Source: Brevibacillus brevis (GTDB lineage: Bacteria > Bacillota > Bacilli > Brevibacillales > Brevibacillaceae). From it: a DNA stretch of 64,000 nucleotides. The notes below the pieces were generated by a model. The model was not told the origin of the DNA. It made no database searches and saw only the letters and a list, made by a program, of their open reading frames with translations. Location of the stretch: assembly GCF_031583145.1 (NCBI RefSeq), contig NZ_CP134050.1, positions 779,739-843,738 on the forward strand, given 5' to 3'. This document shows, piece after piece, positions 27,747 to 34,877 of this stretch; position 1 is the stretch's first letter, and every line of letters starts with the position of its first letter. Position numbers and translations under genes: made by a program.

Positions 27747-28050
27747 AAAGCCCGCCAAACAAAATAGCCGCCCAGGAAAAAGGGGAAAAAAGCGAAGGTC
27801 TTAGGGACACCACCCAGGCGGAGCGGAAAAAGTGGAACACGCCCGAGCGGCCACCCATGAGAAGCTTCCGTGATACGGCGACTTTGGCCGCCGTTCCACT
27901 TTTGGAGCGCAGCCGGCCAGAGATAGCATCCGTGCAAGTGTCCCTACGAACCTGGAGCGTTTTCCCCTTTTTCCACCCCAGGCACAGAAGTCCGAGCGAG
28001 CTCAAAGAAGAACAACGAAGCGGCACCCAGACAAACATTTGGATCTTTAC
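27747..28050. repeat. Hairpin repeat unit A
   Basis: The nested arms in order are AAAAAGGGGAAAA (27777-27789) with TTTTCCCCTTTTT (27960-27972), AGGT (27796) with ACCT (27950), AGGGACAC (27803-27810) with GTGTCCCT (27938-27945), AAAAGTGGAAC (27828-27838) with GTTCCACTTTT (27893-27903), and GCGGCC (27847-27852) with GGCCGC (27886-27891). The apex holds a small CCGT-gat-ACGG stem. The foldback is about 196 bases, followed by a ~75-base linker with GTCCGAGCGAGC. Confidence 0.85.
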
Positions 28051-28353
28051 AAAGCCGGCCAAACAAAAAGGCCGCCCAGGAAAAAGGGGAAAAAAGCGAA
28101 GGTCTTAGGGACACCACCCAGGCGGAGCGGAAAAAGTGGAACACGCCCGAGCGGCCACCCATGAGAAGCTTCCGTGATACGACGACTTTGGCCGCCGTTC
28201 CACTTTTGGAGCGCAGCCGGCCAGAGATAGCATCGAAGCAGTGTCCCTACGAACCTGGAGCGTTTTCCCCTTTTTCCGCCCCAGGCACAGAAGTTCGAGC
28301 GAGCACAAATAAGAACAACGAAGCGGCACCCAGACAAGCATTTGGATCTTTAC
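28051..28353. repeat. Hairpin repeat unit B
   Basis: It has the same arms as unit A, spanning 28081-28275. Differences are few: the apical ACGG reads ACGA, and the segment before GTGTCCCT reads catcgaagca instead of catccgtgcaa, one base shorter. The linker reads GTTCGAGCGAGC. Confidence 0.85.
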
Positions 28354-28630
28354 AAAGCCCGCCAAACAAAATAGCCACCCAGGGAAAAGGGGGAAAAAAG
28401 CGAAGGTCTTAGGGACACCACCCAGGCGGAGCGGAAAAAGTGGAACACGCTAGAGCGGCCACCCATGAGAAGCTTCCGTGATACGGCGACTTTGGCCGCC
28501 GTTCCACTTTTGGAGCGCAGCCGGCCACAGATAACATCCGTGCAAGTGTCCCTACGAACCTGGAGCGTTTTCCCCTTTTTCCGCCCCAGGCACAAAAGTT
28601 CGAACGAACCAAGAAAAGAACTCCGCAGCT
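28354..28630. repeat. Hairpin repeat unit C
   Basis: It has the same arms as unit A, spanning 28385-28580. The left outer arm reads AAAAGGGGGAAAAAA, and CGCCCGAG reads CGCTAGAG. The distal linker (GTTCGAACGAACC) has diverged, and the array ends here. Confidence 0.85.
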
Positions 28631-28764
28631 TATGTTGCATGCTTTAAAACCCTCGCATGAACAAACGCCCGAAAAGGTAGGCAAGCACGGATTAAGCAAA
28701 CCAAATAACCCCCCCTCACATATGGTAAAGGGAAGAACGAAGCCGTAACCGAGGAGGGGCCCAT

Positions 28765-29136
28765 TTGAACGGGGATTTTGTTGCCGATTTGCTGGGCAAG
28801 CTAAGCAAGAAGACAGGAAGGGAATGGACGCTCGCCGACATCATGAGGCTCGCTGAGAAATTCCCCAAAGACGGATCGAAAGACATCGACTCGGTCATGA
28901 ACGAGTTAGCCGATATGGGACTCGACGTCCCGCAGGAGACCAGGGAAAAAGTCAAAGAACGGATGAACAGCGGCGAAGGTCTCGGTATGGATGAACTCGG
29001 AAAGCTGATGCGCAAAGATGTGAAAGGCAAGCGCAGCAAGGTGAAAAAGCCGAAACCTGCCGTTGCCAAATCGAAATCCCTCTCGCTGGCAGAGCGGGTA
29101 CGAAAGTTGTCGGGCAATCACAAGAAAAAACGCTGA
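28765..29136 (+). CDS. Small basic protein of unknown function
   Basis: This 123-residue soluble protein has an acidic helical N-terminal half (DFVADLLGKLSKKTGREWTLADIM; IDSVMNELADMGLDVP) and a strongly basic tail rich in Lys, Pro and Ala (KGKRSKVKKPKPAVAKSKS, ending NHKKKR). This suggests nucleic-acid or surface binding, but no family is recognised. The start is TTG 28765, five bases after GAGGAGGGG. It lies between the hairpin array and the purH promoter and ends in its own terminator, so it is a separate unit inside the purine region. Confidence 0.65.
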   Translation: MNGDFVADLLGKLSKKTGREWTLADIMRLAEKFPKDGSKDIDSVMNELADMGLDVPQETREKVKERMNSGEGLGMDELGKLMRKDVKGKRSKVKKPKPAVAKSKSLSLAERVRKLSGNHKKKR

Positions 29137-29159
29137 TCAATCGCATAGAATAAAAAAGC

Positions 29160-29201
29160 AGTCGCGAGTGCCGAACAGGCATGGGCGGCTGCGTTTGTTT
29201 T
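29160..29201 (+). terminator. Terminator before the purH promoter
   Basis: GCAGTCGC pairs with GCGGCTGC (one G-T wobble), with an inner GTGCC/GGCAT stem, followed by GTTTGTTTT. It isolates purH-D from the gene upstream. Confidence 0.6.
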
Positions 29202-29215
29202 CCGCCATGAAAACA

Positions 29216-29262
29216 TTGATTAAAACGTACAATTATGATTTAATAGTATTGAAATGTTCGTG
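29216..29262 (+). promoter_or_regulatory. purHD promoter with shared 14-bp element
   Basis: The -35 TTGATT (29216-29221), a 17-base spacer, -10 TTTAAT (29239-29244) and, four bases on, TTGAAATGTTCGTG (29249-29262). The element differs from the purC copy at one base and sits at exactly the same distance from the same -10. Read on the minus strand it contains ACGAACATT, a PurR-box core. Confidence 0.7.
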
Positions 29263-29346
29263 TTTTTGCTTCGATATCACGCATCTAGACATCTTTGAAC
29301 AGCCTCTCCAGAGGTTTTCATACTAAAAGTCCAGGAGGTTCTATCC

Positions 29347-30894
29347 GTGAGTGTGAAAAAAGCGTTGATCAGCGTTTCTGACAAGACAGGATTGATTCCG
29401 TTTGCTCGTCGTCTGGCAGCTGCCGGGGTAGAGATCATTTCAACGGGAGGGACGGCTTCTCTCTTGAAAGACGCGGGTGTTCCCGTCATCGGCATCTCCG
29501 AGGTAACCGGATTTCCGGAAATTTTGGACGGACGCGTCAAAACGCTGCATCCGAATATCCACAGCGGTCTCTTGGCTGTTCGGGACAATGAAGCCCACCG
29601 CAAGCAGCTGGAAGAACTGAAGATCGAAACGATTGACCTGGTTGTCGTAAATTTGTATCCTTTCAAGGAAACCATTGCCAAACCGGACGTAACCTTCGAA
29701 GAGGCGATTGAAAATATCGATATTGGCGGTCCAACCATGCTCCGTTCGGCTGCGAAGAACCACGCGTTTGTCAGCGTCGTCGTCGATGCGGCAGACTACG
29801 AAACCGTAGCAGCGGAAATCGAGGCCAACGGCGATACGACGCTGGAGACGCGCCGACGCCTGGCTGCCAAAGTATTCCGTCACACGGCTGCTTACGACGC
29901 GCTGATCTCCCGTTACCTGAGCGAACAGGTAGGCGAGCTTCTGCCGGAGAGCTTCACGGTGACGTACGAAAAGGCGCAGGATTTGCGTTACGGCGAAAAC
30001 CCGCACCAACGCGCCGCTTTTTACCGCGAGCCGCTTGCAGGCACTGCCAGCATCGCGTACGCGGAGCAGCTGCATGGCAAAGAGCTCTCTTACAATAATA
30101 TTAACGATGCGGATGCGGCTCTGGCCATCGTCCGGGAATTTGCCGAACCGGCGGTAGTCGCGATCAAGCACTCCAACCCGTGCGGAGTCGGTATCGGAGC
30201 TACGATTCGCGAAGCGTACCAAAAAGCTTACGAAGCGGATCCGGTATCCATCTTCGGCGGCATCGTGGCGGCGAACCGCACGATCGACCGCGATACGGCG
30301 CTGGCGATGAAGGAAATCTTCCTGGAAATCATCCTTGCCCCTGATTTTACCGAAGAAGCGATTGCCGTTTTGACCGAGAAAAAGAATCTCCGTCTGCTGC
30401 GCATTCCGACCTTGAACGAAGCTTCCGTAAAGGCCAACCACTTCCGTGTGGCCCCGGTAGCCGGCGGCGCGCTGGTGCAGGACTACGATGTAAAGCAGCT
30501 GGAAGATGCGGAGATCAAGGTGGTCACGGACCGCGTACCGACTGCTGAAGAGCTGGAACAGCTGAAATTCGCCTGGAAAGTAGTCAAGCATGTGAAATCC
30601 AATGCGATTCTGCTGGCCAAAGACAACATGACTGTGGGTGTCGGGGCTGGTCAGATGAACCGCGTCGGCTCAGCCAAAATCGCGATCGAACAAGCGAAAG
30701 ACCTGGCAAAAGGCTCAGTAATGGCTTCAGATGCGTTCTTCCCGATGCCGGACACCGTCGAAGCGGCTGCAGCGGCCGGCATTACGGCGATCATCCAGCC
30801 GGGTGGCTCCGTGCGTGACCAGGAGTCCATCGACGCATGCAACCGCTTCGGGATCGCGATGGTCTTCACCGGAACTCGTCACTTCAAACACTAA
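29347..30894 (+). CDS. purH: Bifunctional AICAR transformylase / IMP cyclohydrolase
   Basis: PurH performs the last two steps to IMP. The N-terminal IMP cyclohydrolase domain (residues ~1-150) begins [20 protein letters not shown] and contains STGGTASLL and [13 protein letters not shown] sequence (here [17 protein letters not shown]). The C-terminal transformylase domain has [14 protein letters not shown] and [11 protein letters not shown]. The length of 515 residues is normal. The start is GTG 29347 behind CCAGGAGGT. purD follows after 35 bases and shares its transcript. Confidence 0.96.
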   Translation: MSVKKALISVSDKTGLIPFARRLAAAGVEIISTGGTASLLKDAGVPVIGISEVTGFPEILDGRVKTLHPNIHSGLLAVRDNEAHRKQLEELKIETIDLVVVNLYPFKETIAKPDVTFEEAIENIDIGGPTMLRSAAKNHAFVSVVVDAADYETVAAEIEANGDTTLETRRRLAAKVFRHTAAYDALISRYLSEQVGELLPESFTVTYEKAQDLRYGENPHQRAAFYREPLAGTASIAYAEQLHGKELSYNNINDADAALAIVREFAEPAVVAIKHSNPCGVGIGATIREAYQKAYEADPVSIFGGIVAANRTIDRDTALAMKEIFLEIILAPDFTEEAIAVLTEKKNLRLLRIPTLNEASVKANHFRVAPVAGGALVQDYDVKQLEDAEIKVVTDRVPTAEELEQLKFAWKVVKHVKSNAILLAKDNMTVGVGAGQMNRVGSAKIAIEQAKDLAKGSVMASDAFFPMPDTVEAAAAAGITAIIQPGGSVRDQESIDACNRFGIAMVFTGTRHFKH

Positions 30895-30929
30895 TAGAGC
30901 GGATCACCTCTCGCACAGGAGGAAAGACG

Positions 30930-32201
30930 ATGAAAATTTTGGTAATCGGCGGTGGCGGACGGGAGCACGCCATCATCTGGAAATTGCTGCAAAGCAAAGG
31001 TGTCACGAAGGTATACTGCGCTCCGGGGAACGGCGGAACGGCCCAGATCGCGCAAAATGTACCCATTGGCGTACATGACTTCGCCGCGCTGGCGCAATTC
31101 GTAAAAGACGAAGGGATCGACTTGACCGTCGTAGGCCCTGAGGATCCGCTTCTGGGCGGCATCGTGGACTTTTTCCAGGAGCGCAACCTGCCGATCTTCG
31201 GTCCGAGCGGCCGGGCTGCGATGATCGAGGGGAGCAAATCGTTTGCGAAAAAGCTGATGATGCGCTACAGCATTCCGACCTCTGCCTACGAGTCGTTCAT
31301 CGATTACGAGTCGGCGGTCGCCTACGTTCGTGAAAAGGGTGCGCCGATCGTCGTCAAGGCGGATGGACTCGCTGCTGGCAAAGGAGTCGTCGTGGCGGAA
31401 ACGTTGGAAGAGGCGGAAGAGGCGCTCCGCCAAATCATGGAGGAAAATGTGTTCGGCGAAGCAGGCGCGCGCGTGGTGGTAGAAGAGTGCATGCGCGGGG
31501 AAGAGCTGTCTCTCCTGGCTTTCGTCGACGGGGCGACGGTCAAGCCGATGGTCACCTCGCAGGATCACAAGCGCATTTTCAACGATGACAAAGGGCCGAA
31601 CACAGGCGGCATGGGGACGTACGCGCCTGTGCCCCACATGTCCGACGAGCTGGTAGAGCAAATCGTCGAGACCATCGTCAAACCGATGGCGGAAGGGATG
31701 GCGAAGGACGGCATTCCGTTCAAAGGCATTCTGTACACCGGTTTGATGATCACCGAGCAAGGCCCGAAAGTCGTCGAGTTCAACGCGCGCTTCGGCGATC
31801 CGGAGACGCAGGTCATCCTGCCCCTGCTGGAGACTGACCTGCTCGACATCGTAGTGGCGACCGTAAAGGGTGAACTGGATGCGGTCGACGTGAAGTGGAA
31901 AGACGGCAGCGCCGTGTGCGTCATCATGGCGGCACCCGGATACCCGGGCGACTATCCGAAAGGCGAGCTGATTTCGGGATTGGAGAGTGCCGGTGAAAAC
32001 GTCACGGTCTTCCATGCAGGTACCAAGTCAACCGAGGACGGGATCGTCACAAGCGGCGGCCGCGTGCTTGGCGTCACGGCGACGGGAGAAAACCTCGCCA
32101 AAGCGCGTGAAGCTGCGTATGAAACCGTGCAGAAGATTTCCTTCGAAGGGGCACAGTATCGGACAGACATCGCAGCAAAAGCGATGCGCCATCAAAAATA
32201 G
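30930..32201 (+). CDS. purD: GAR synthetase
   Basis: PurD joins phosphoribosylamine and glycine with ATP; it is an ATP-grasp enzyme. The 423-residue protein begins MKILVIGGGGREHAI (N-terminal nucleotide-fold domain) and carries APGNGGTAQIA, PIVVKADGLAAGKGVVVA and VVEFNARFGDPETQVILP, the standard ATP-grasp and metal-binding segments. The start is ATG 30930 behind CAGGAGGAAAG. It is the last purine gene, followed by a bidirectional terminator. Confidence 0.96.
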   Translation: MKILVIGGGGREHAIIWKLLQSKGVTKVYCAPGNGGTAQIAQNVPIGVHDFAALAQFVKDEGIDLTVVGPEDPLLGGIVDFFQERNLPIFGPSGRAAMIEGSKSFAKKLMMRYSIPTSAYESFIDYESAVAYVREKGAPIVVKADGLAAGKGVVVAETLEEAEEALRQIMEENVFGEAGARVVVEECMRGEELSLLAFVDGATVKPMVTSQDHKRIFNDDKGPNTGGMGTYAPVPHMSDELVEQIVETIVKPMAEGMAKDGIPFKGILYTGLMITEQGPKVVEFNARFGDPETQVILPLLETDLLDIVVATVKGELDAVDVKWKDGSAVCVIMAAPGYPGDYPKGELISGLESAGENVTVFHAGTKSTEDGIVTSGGRVLGVTATGENLAKAREAAYETVQKISFEGAQYRTDIAAKAMRHQK

Positions 32202-32213
32202 CGGATGAAATGC

Positions 32214-32246
32214 AAAAGCCCAGGCAGATCTATGCCTGGGCTTGTC
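32214..32246. terminator. Bidirectional terminator between purD and the MFS gene
   Basis: AAGCCCAGGCA (32216-32226) pairs with TGCCTGGGCTT (32233-32243), an 11-bp perfect stem in the gap between convergent genes. Confidence 0.85.
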
Positions 32247-32252
32247 TTCTGG

Positions 32253-33476
32253 TTATGCTTCGTAATTTTGGCTGACAACTGTGTTCACTACCGCATTTTT
32301 GCGTTGTTTGACGGCAAATGCGCGAGACACAAAGTAGATGATCAAAAACAGCAGCATGAGGATCGACGACAAGCGGTACATCATGGCGTAGCTCGTATGG
32401 GCCGCCACGGAGCCGAGCAGGATCGAGCCGACAGCGATGCCGAAGTCGATGGAGTTCAGGAAGAAACCGTTTGCCATCCCGCGCTGCTCCGGCTTCACCT
32501 CTTTGACCATCCAGGCTTGGATCGAAGGCTGGATGCAGCCGTAGCCCAGTCCGTACAGCATGGCCGAGACGATCAACAGGGTGTTGCCGTCGACCATCGA
32601 CAAGCCGAGAAGACCCAGTCCGATAAAGATCGCTCCTGGCGGAAGCACAGCGATATGGCCTTTTTTGTCAAACAGCTTTCCGGCAATGGGACGGACGAGG
32701 ACGATCGCGACGGCGTTGCAGAGGAAAAACCAGCTGATGTTTTCCATGTTCGTTTCTTTGCCGTACAGGGCGAGAAAGCTCACGAGTCCGCCGTAGGTGA
32801 TTGACATGCAAAAATTCAAAAAGGCGGGCAGCAAGATCTTCTTGTCGTAAAACCGTTTGAGTCCTTTTTCGTGGGCATGGGCGTCAGGTGTGGGCTCCTT
32901 GTAGGCGCGAATGATGGAGGTGAGCGGCAAAATCAGCACGATGCAGACGACCCCGACGGTCAGCATCGAGCCGAAGCCCAGCGTCGTCAATACGGTCAGG
33001 CCGATCATCGGTCCCAAGGCCTGTGCAAGGCTGTTGGACAGTCCGTAGTAGCCCATCCCTTCCCCGATCCGCTTACCCGGGATGGCGTTTGTCACGATCG
33101 TCGGAAGCGTCGTGCTGCTGATCCCGAACCCGGCTCCGAACAGGGCACGCATGATGAGCAGAAGCATGACCGAGCCGGTCCAGTAGTAACCCGCGGTGGT
33201 AAGACCGACGACACCAAGCCCGATGAGGAGGATGGTTTTGCTGTTTTTGCTTTTCAGCAGCTCGCCGGTGAAAATTCTCGCGACAACCGCCCCCAATGCA
33301 AAAAAGCTGGCAGTAAGGCCGGCGACAAAATCATTAGCTAAGTAAGTTTCTTTGACATAAGTAGGAAACGTGGGCAACTGCATTTGGACGATCATAAACA
33401 GCAGCAAATTGCTCACAGTAATGAGGACGAAATCCTTCGTCCACAGTTTCTCTCTCGATTCTCCCAATGTTGACAC
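32253..33476 (-). CDS. MFS transporter (efflux-type), MarR-linked
   Basis: This 407-residue major facilitator protein has about 12 membrane helices. The loop between helices 2 and 3 reads ARIFTGELLKSKNSKT, an A-like MFS signature, and helix 4-5 contains RALFGAGFGISSTT. The substrate is unknown; linkage to an upstream MarR regulator suggests inducible export of a drug-like compound, as is common for such pairs. The start is ATG 33476 on the minus strand with AGGAGTGTCAAC upstream, three bases after the marR stop, so the two form one operon. Confidence 0.85.
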   Translation of the reverse strand: MSTLGESREKLWTKDFVLITVSNLLLFMIVQMQLPTFPTYVKETYLANDFVAGLTASFFALGAVVARIFTGELLKSKNSKTILLIGLGVVGLTTAGYYWTGSVMLLLIMRALFGAGFGISSTTLPTIVTNAIPGKRIGEGMGYYGLSNSLAQALGPMIGLTVLTTLGFGSMLTVGVVCIVLILPLTSIIRAYKEPTPDAHAHEKGLKRFYDKKILLPAFLNFCMSITYGGLVSFLALYGKETNMENISWFFLCNAVAIVLVRPIAGKLFDKKGHIAVLPPGAIFIGLGLLGLSMVDGNTLLIVSAMLYGLGYGCIQPSIQAWMVKEVKPEQRGMANGFFLNSIDFGIAVGSILLGSVAAHTSYAMMYRLSSILMLLFLIIYFVSRAFAVKQRKNAVVNTVVSQNYEA

Positions 33477-33479
33477 TCC

Positions 33480-33923
33480 TTATTCTTTTGTATGTCTGTT
33501 CACGTTTGCTGCGATGTCCAGCAAGGTCTGTCTGAGCAGGTCAAGCCGATCCGGGGCGATTCCTTCGAGCACTTCCCCCATCGCCTTCGCTTCCGCCACA
33601 GAAGCAATGCCGATCAATTCCCTGCCTTTCGGTGAAAGCATGAGCAAAAAAGCGCGGCGATCCGTTTCGCTCGCTCTCTTTTCGATCAACCCTTTTTTGG
33701 ACAAGGCGTCGAGGAGCCTGGTGATGGTTGGCTGGTCCTTGGCGGTGCGGACGGCCAGCTCCTTTTGATTGATGCCCTCTTGCTTGCTCAGGCTGAACAA
33801 GACAGAGAACTGCTCAGGAGTCAGGTCGAATTCCCGCAAGTGCGTGGTGACGTGCATGACGATTTTTCGATACGTTTTGCCGATCAGAAAGCCGATGGAT
33901 TCATCCTGCCAATGTTCCGTCAA
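33480..33923 (-). CDS. MarR family transcriptional regulator
   Basis: This 147-residue winged-helix repressor includes INQKELAVRTAKDQPTITRLLDAL as the recognition region, the wing KGLIEKRASETDRRAFLLMLSPKG with the conserved D-x-R, and dimer helices at both ends. It is expected to repress its own operon with the MFS exporter until a ligand binds. The start is TTG 33923 on the minus strand behind GGAAGGAAAGTAGG. A palindrome overlaps its -10 box, as expected for autorepression. Confidence 0.9.
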   Translation of the reverse strand: MTEHWQDESIGFLIGKTYRKIVMHVTTHLREFDLTPEQFSVLFSLSKQEGINQKELAVRTAKDQPTITRLLDALSKKGLIEKRASETDRRAFLLMLSPKGRELIGIASVAEAKAMGEVLEGIAPDRLDLLRQTLLDIAANVNRHTKE

Positions 33924-33950
33924 GAAAGGTACCTACTTTCCTTCCAAAAT

Positions 33951-33992
33951 ACTTGCTTTACTAATTATATGTTAAACAAGTAAAATTGCAAA
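33951..33992 (-). promoter_or_regulatory. Promoter and palindromic operator of the MarR/MFS operon
   Basis: On the minus strand, -35 TTTGCA (33992-33987), 17 bases, and -10 TATAAT (33969-33964). The palindrome ACTTGCTTTAC (33951-33961) and GTTAAACAAGT (33971-33981) matches in 9 of 11 positions and covers the -10, a typical MarR operator position. Confidence 0.7.
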
Positions 33993-33995
33993 GAA

Positions 33996-34026
33996 AAAGT
34001 ACCGCCAAATATTTACTGGCGGTACC
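33996..34026 (-). terminator. Terminator overlapping the micropeptide stop codon
   Basis: GTACCGCCA (33999-34007) pairs with TGGCGGTAC (34017-34025); on the minus strand it is followed by TTTTT. The stop codon of the 44-residue gene lies in the loop. Confidence 0.8.
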
Positions 34027-34147
34027 TTCCTCTTTTTCGCGAAGAGTTGTAAACAAAATAACCCATGGCGGCGATGACGCCGATCACTGCTGCAATGACA
34101 AAAAAGTTGTGCGAGAGCCATTCGTAAAAGGGAGGGCCGGTGATCAT
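34013..34147 (-). CDS. 44-residue single-helix membrane protein
   Basis: This short frame reads MITGPPFYEWLSHNFF, then a hydrophobic helix (VIAAVIGVIAAMGYFVY) and a basic end NSSRKRGRYRQ. It has a good ribosome binding site (TAGGAGG, eight bases before ATG 34147) and its own terminator at the stop, so I regard it as real. It lies 12 bases downstream of the DUF2892 gene on the same strand and is probably its operon partner. The function is unknown. Confidence 0.7.
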   Translation of the reverse strand: MITGPPFYEWLSHNFFVIAAVIGVIAAMGYFVYNSSRKRGRYRQ

Positions 34148-34159
34148 AGACAAAGCCTC

Positions 34160-34690
34160 CTAAGAATAGGTTGGGTAACGATGCTCGTCGTGACTGTATT
34201 GGTCAGACTGGTTTTTTTCATGCGTGGAATCGGTTCGGTGCTCATCCATGTCCTCGGAACGATACGAGACGAATTCTCTCGCTGCTTTCTCGAGACGTTC
34301 GTCTTCGGGAGAAAGCTTCCGATCCTTGGTACGGGCTGCATCATGTGCAGCGGAAGCGGCAGTATGCTGTTGTTGACTTGCAGGCGTGCTTTCGTCTTTT
34401 CTGGCGTTCAGCGTGCGCGTCACTTGCTTCATGACCATTTGAACACCCTTGTCCTTCGCTTGGCTCCACATGTCTTGCATGCCTTTTTCGGAACGCGTGT
34501 TGATTCCCATCGCCCTGTACATCGGACAGTGCCTGGTGATGCCCTCCGCCACCTTCATGGCGGAAAAAGCCATCAACAACCACGGAGCATTGTACGGGCG
34601 TCGACTCATTTTGCCTATTCCGTAAGCCAGTCCCAACAGTCCCCCTGTAATGCGGATGAGGGCATCTGTCGTGCCGACGTTCTTGCGCAT
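34160..34690 (-). CDS. DUF2892 membrane protein with long hydrophilic tail
   Basis: This encodes 176 residues. The first ~70 fit the DUF2892/YgaP-type membrane domain: NVGTTDALIRITGGLLGLAYGIGK, a second helix (APWLLMAFSAMKVAEGI) and the TRHCPMYRAMGINT motif with its cysteine. The rest (~75-176) is polar, rich in Gln, His, Asp and Ser, and probably disordered, which is unusual for the family. The start is ATG 34690 behind GGAGGCTGGC on the minus strand. It forms an operon with the 44-residue membrane protein. Confidence 0.8.
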   Translation of the reverse strand: MRKNVGTTDALIRITGGLLGLAYGIGKMSRRPYNAPWLLMAFSAMKVAEGITRHCPMYRAMGINTRSEKGMQDMWSQAKDKGVQMVMKQVTRTLNARKDESTPASQQQHTAASAAHDAARTKDRKLSPEDERLEKAAREFVSYRSEDMDEHRTDSTHEKNQSDQYSHDEHRYPTYS

Positions 34691-34877
34691 AATAGCCAGC
34701 CTCCTATCGTCGTTCCTCTATGACTAGTTTGCTTCCTGCACAGGAAAAGCAGCCGCGGAAATTGTTGCTAGCCATGACAGGAGGACCATACCTGAACGGC
34801 GAAGGTGTAACGATCTGCGTGAATGAGCAGTCAGTTGGTTCGGATTTACGTTGCGAAGTCGGGGAGGAGAGAACCAA

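Larger units (their letters stand above)
27690..28650. repeat. Tandem array of three ~303-bp hairpin units
   Basis: Three near-identical direct units start at 27747, 28051 and 28354, giving periods of 304 and 303 bases. They are preceded by a partial copy of the unit tail (27690-27746) and followed by a diverged tail (to about 28650). Each unit contains a long nested inverted repeat. Open frames occur on both strands, but none has a ribosome binding site, and one period (304) is not a multiple of three. I treat it as non-coding. It fills the gap between purN and the gene at 28765. Confidence 0.85.

Noticed and set aside
27747..28630. A CRISPR array
   Set aside because: The units are ~303 bp direct repeats with no short regular spacers and no cas genes nearby.
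27691..28640. Repeated open frames of 70-124 codons on both strands in the hairpin array
   Set aside because: The same peptides recur only because the DNA repeats. None has a ribosome binding site, frames differ between units (304- against 303-base period), and no protein family is suggested. A structured non-coding repeat explains the region better.
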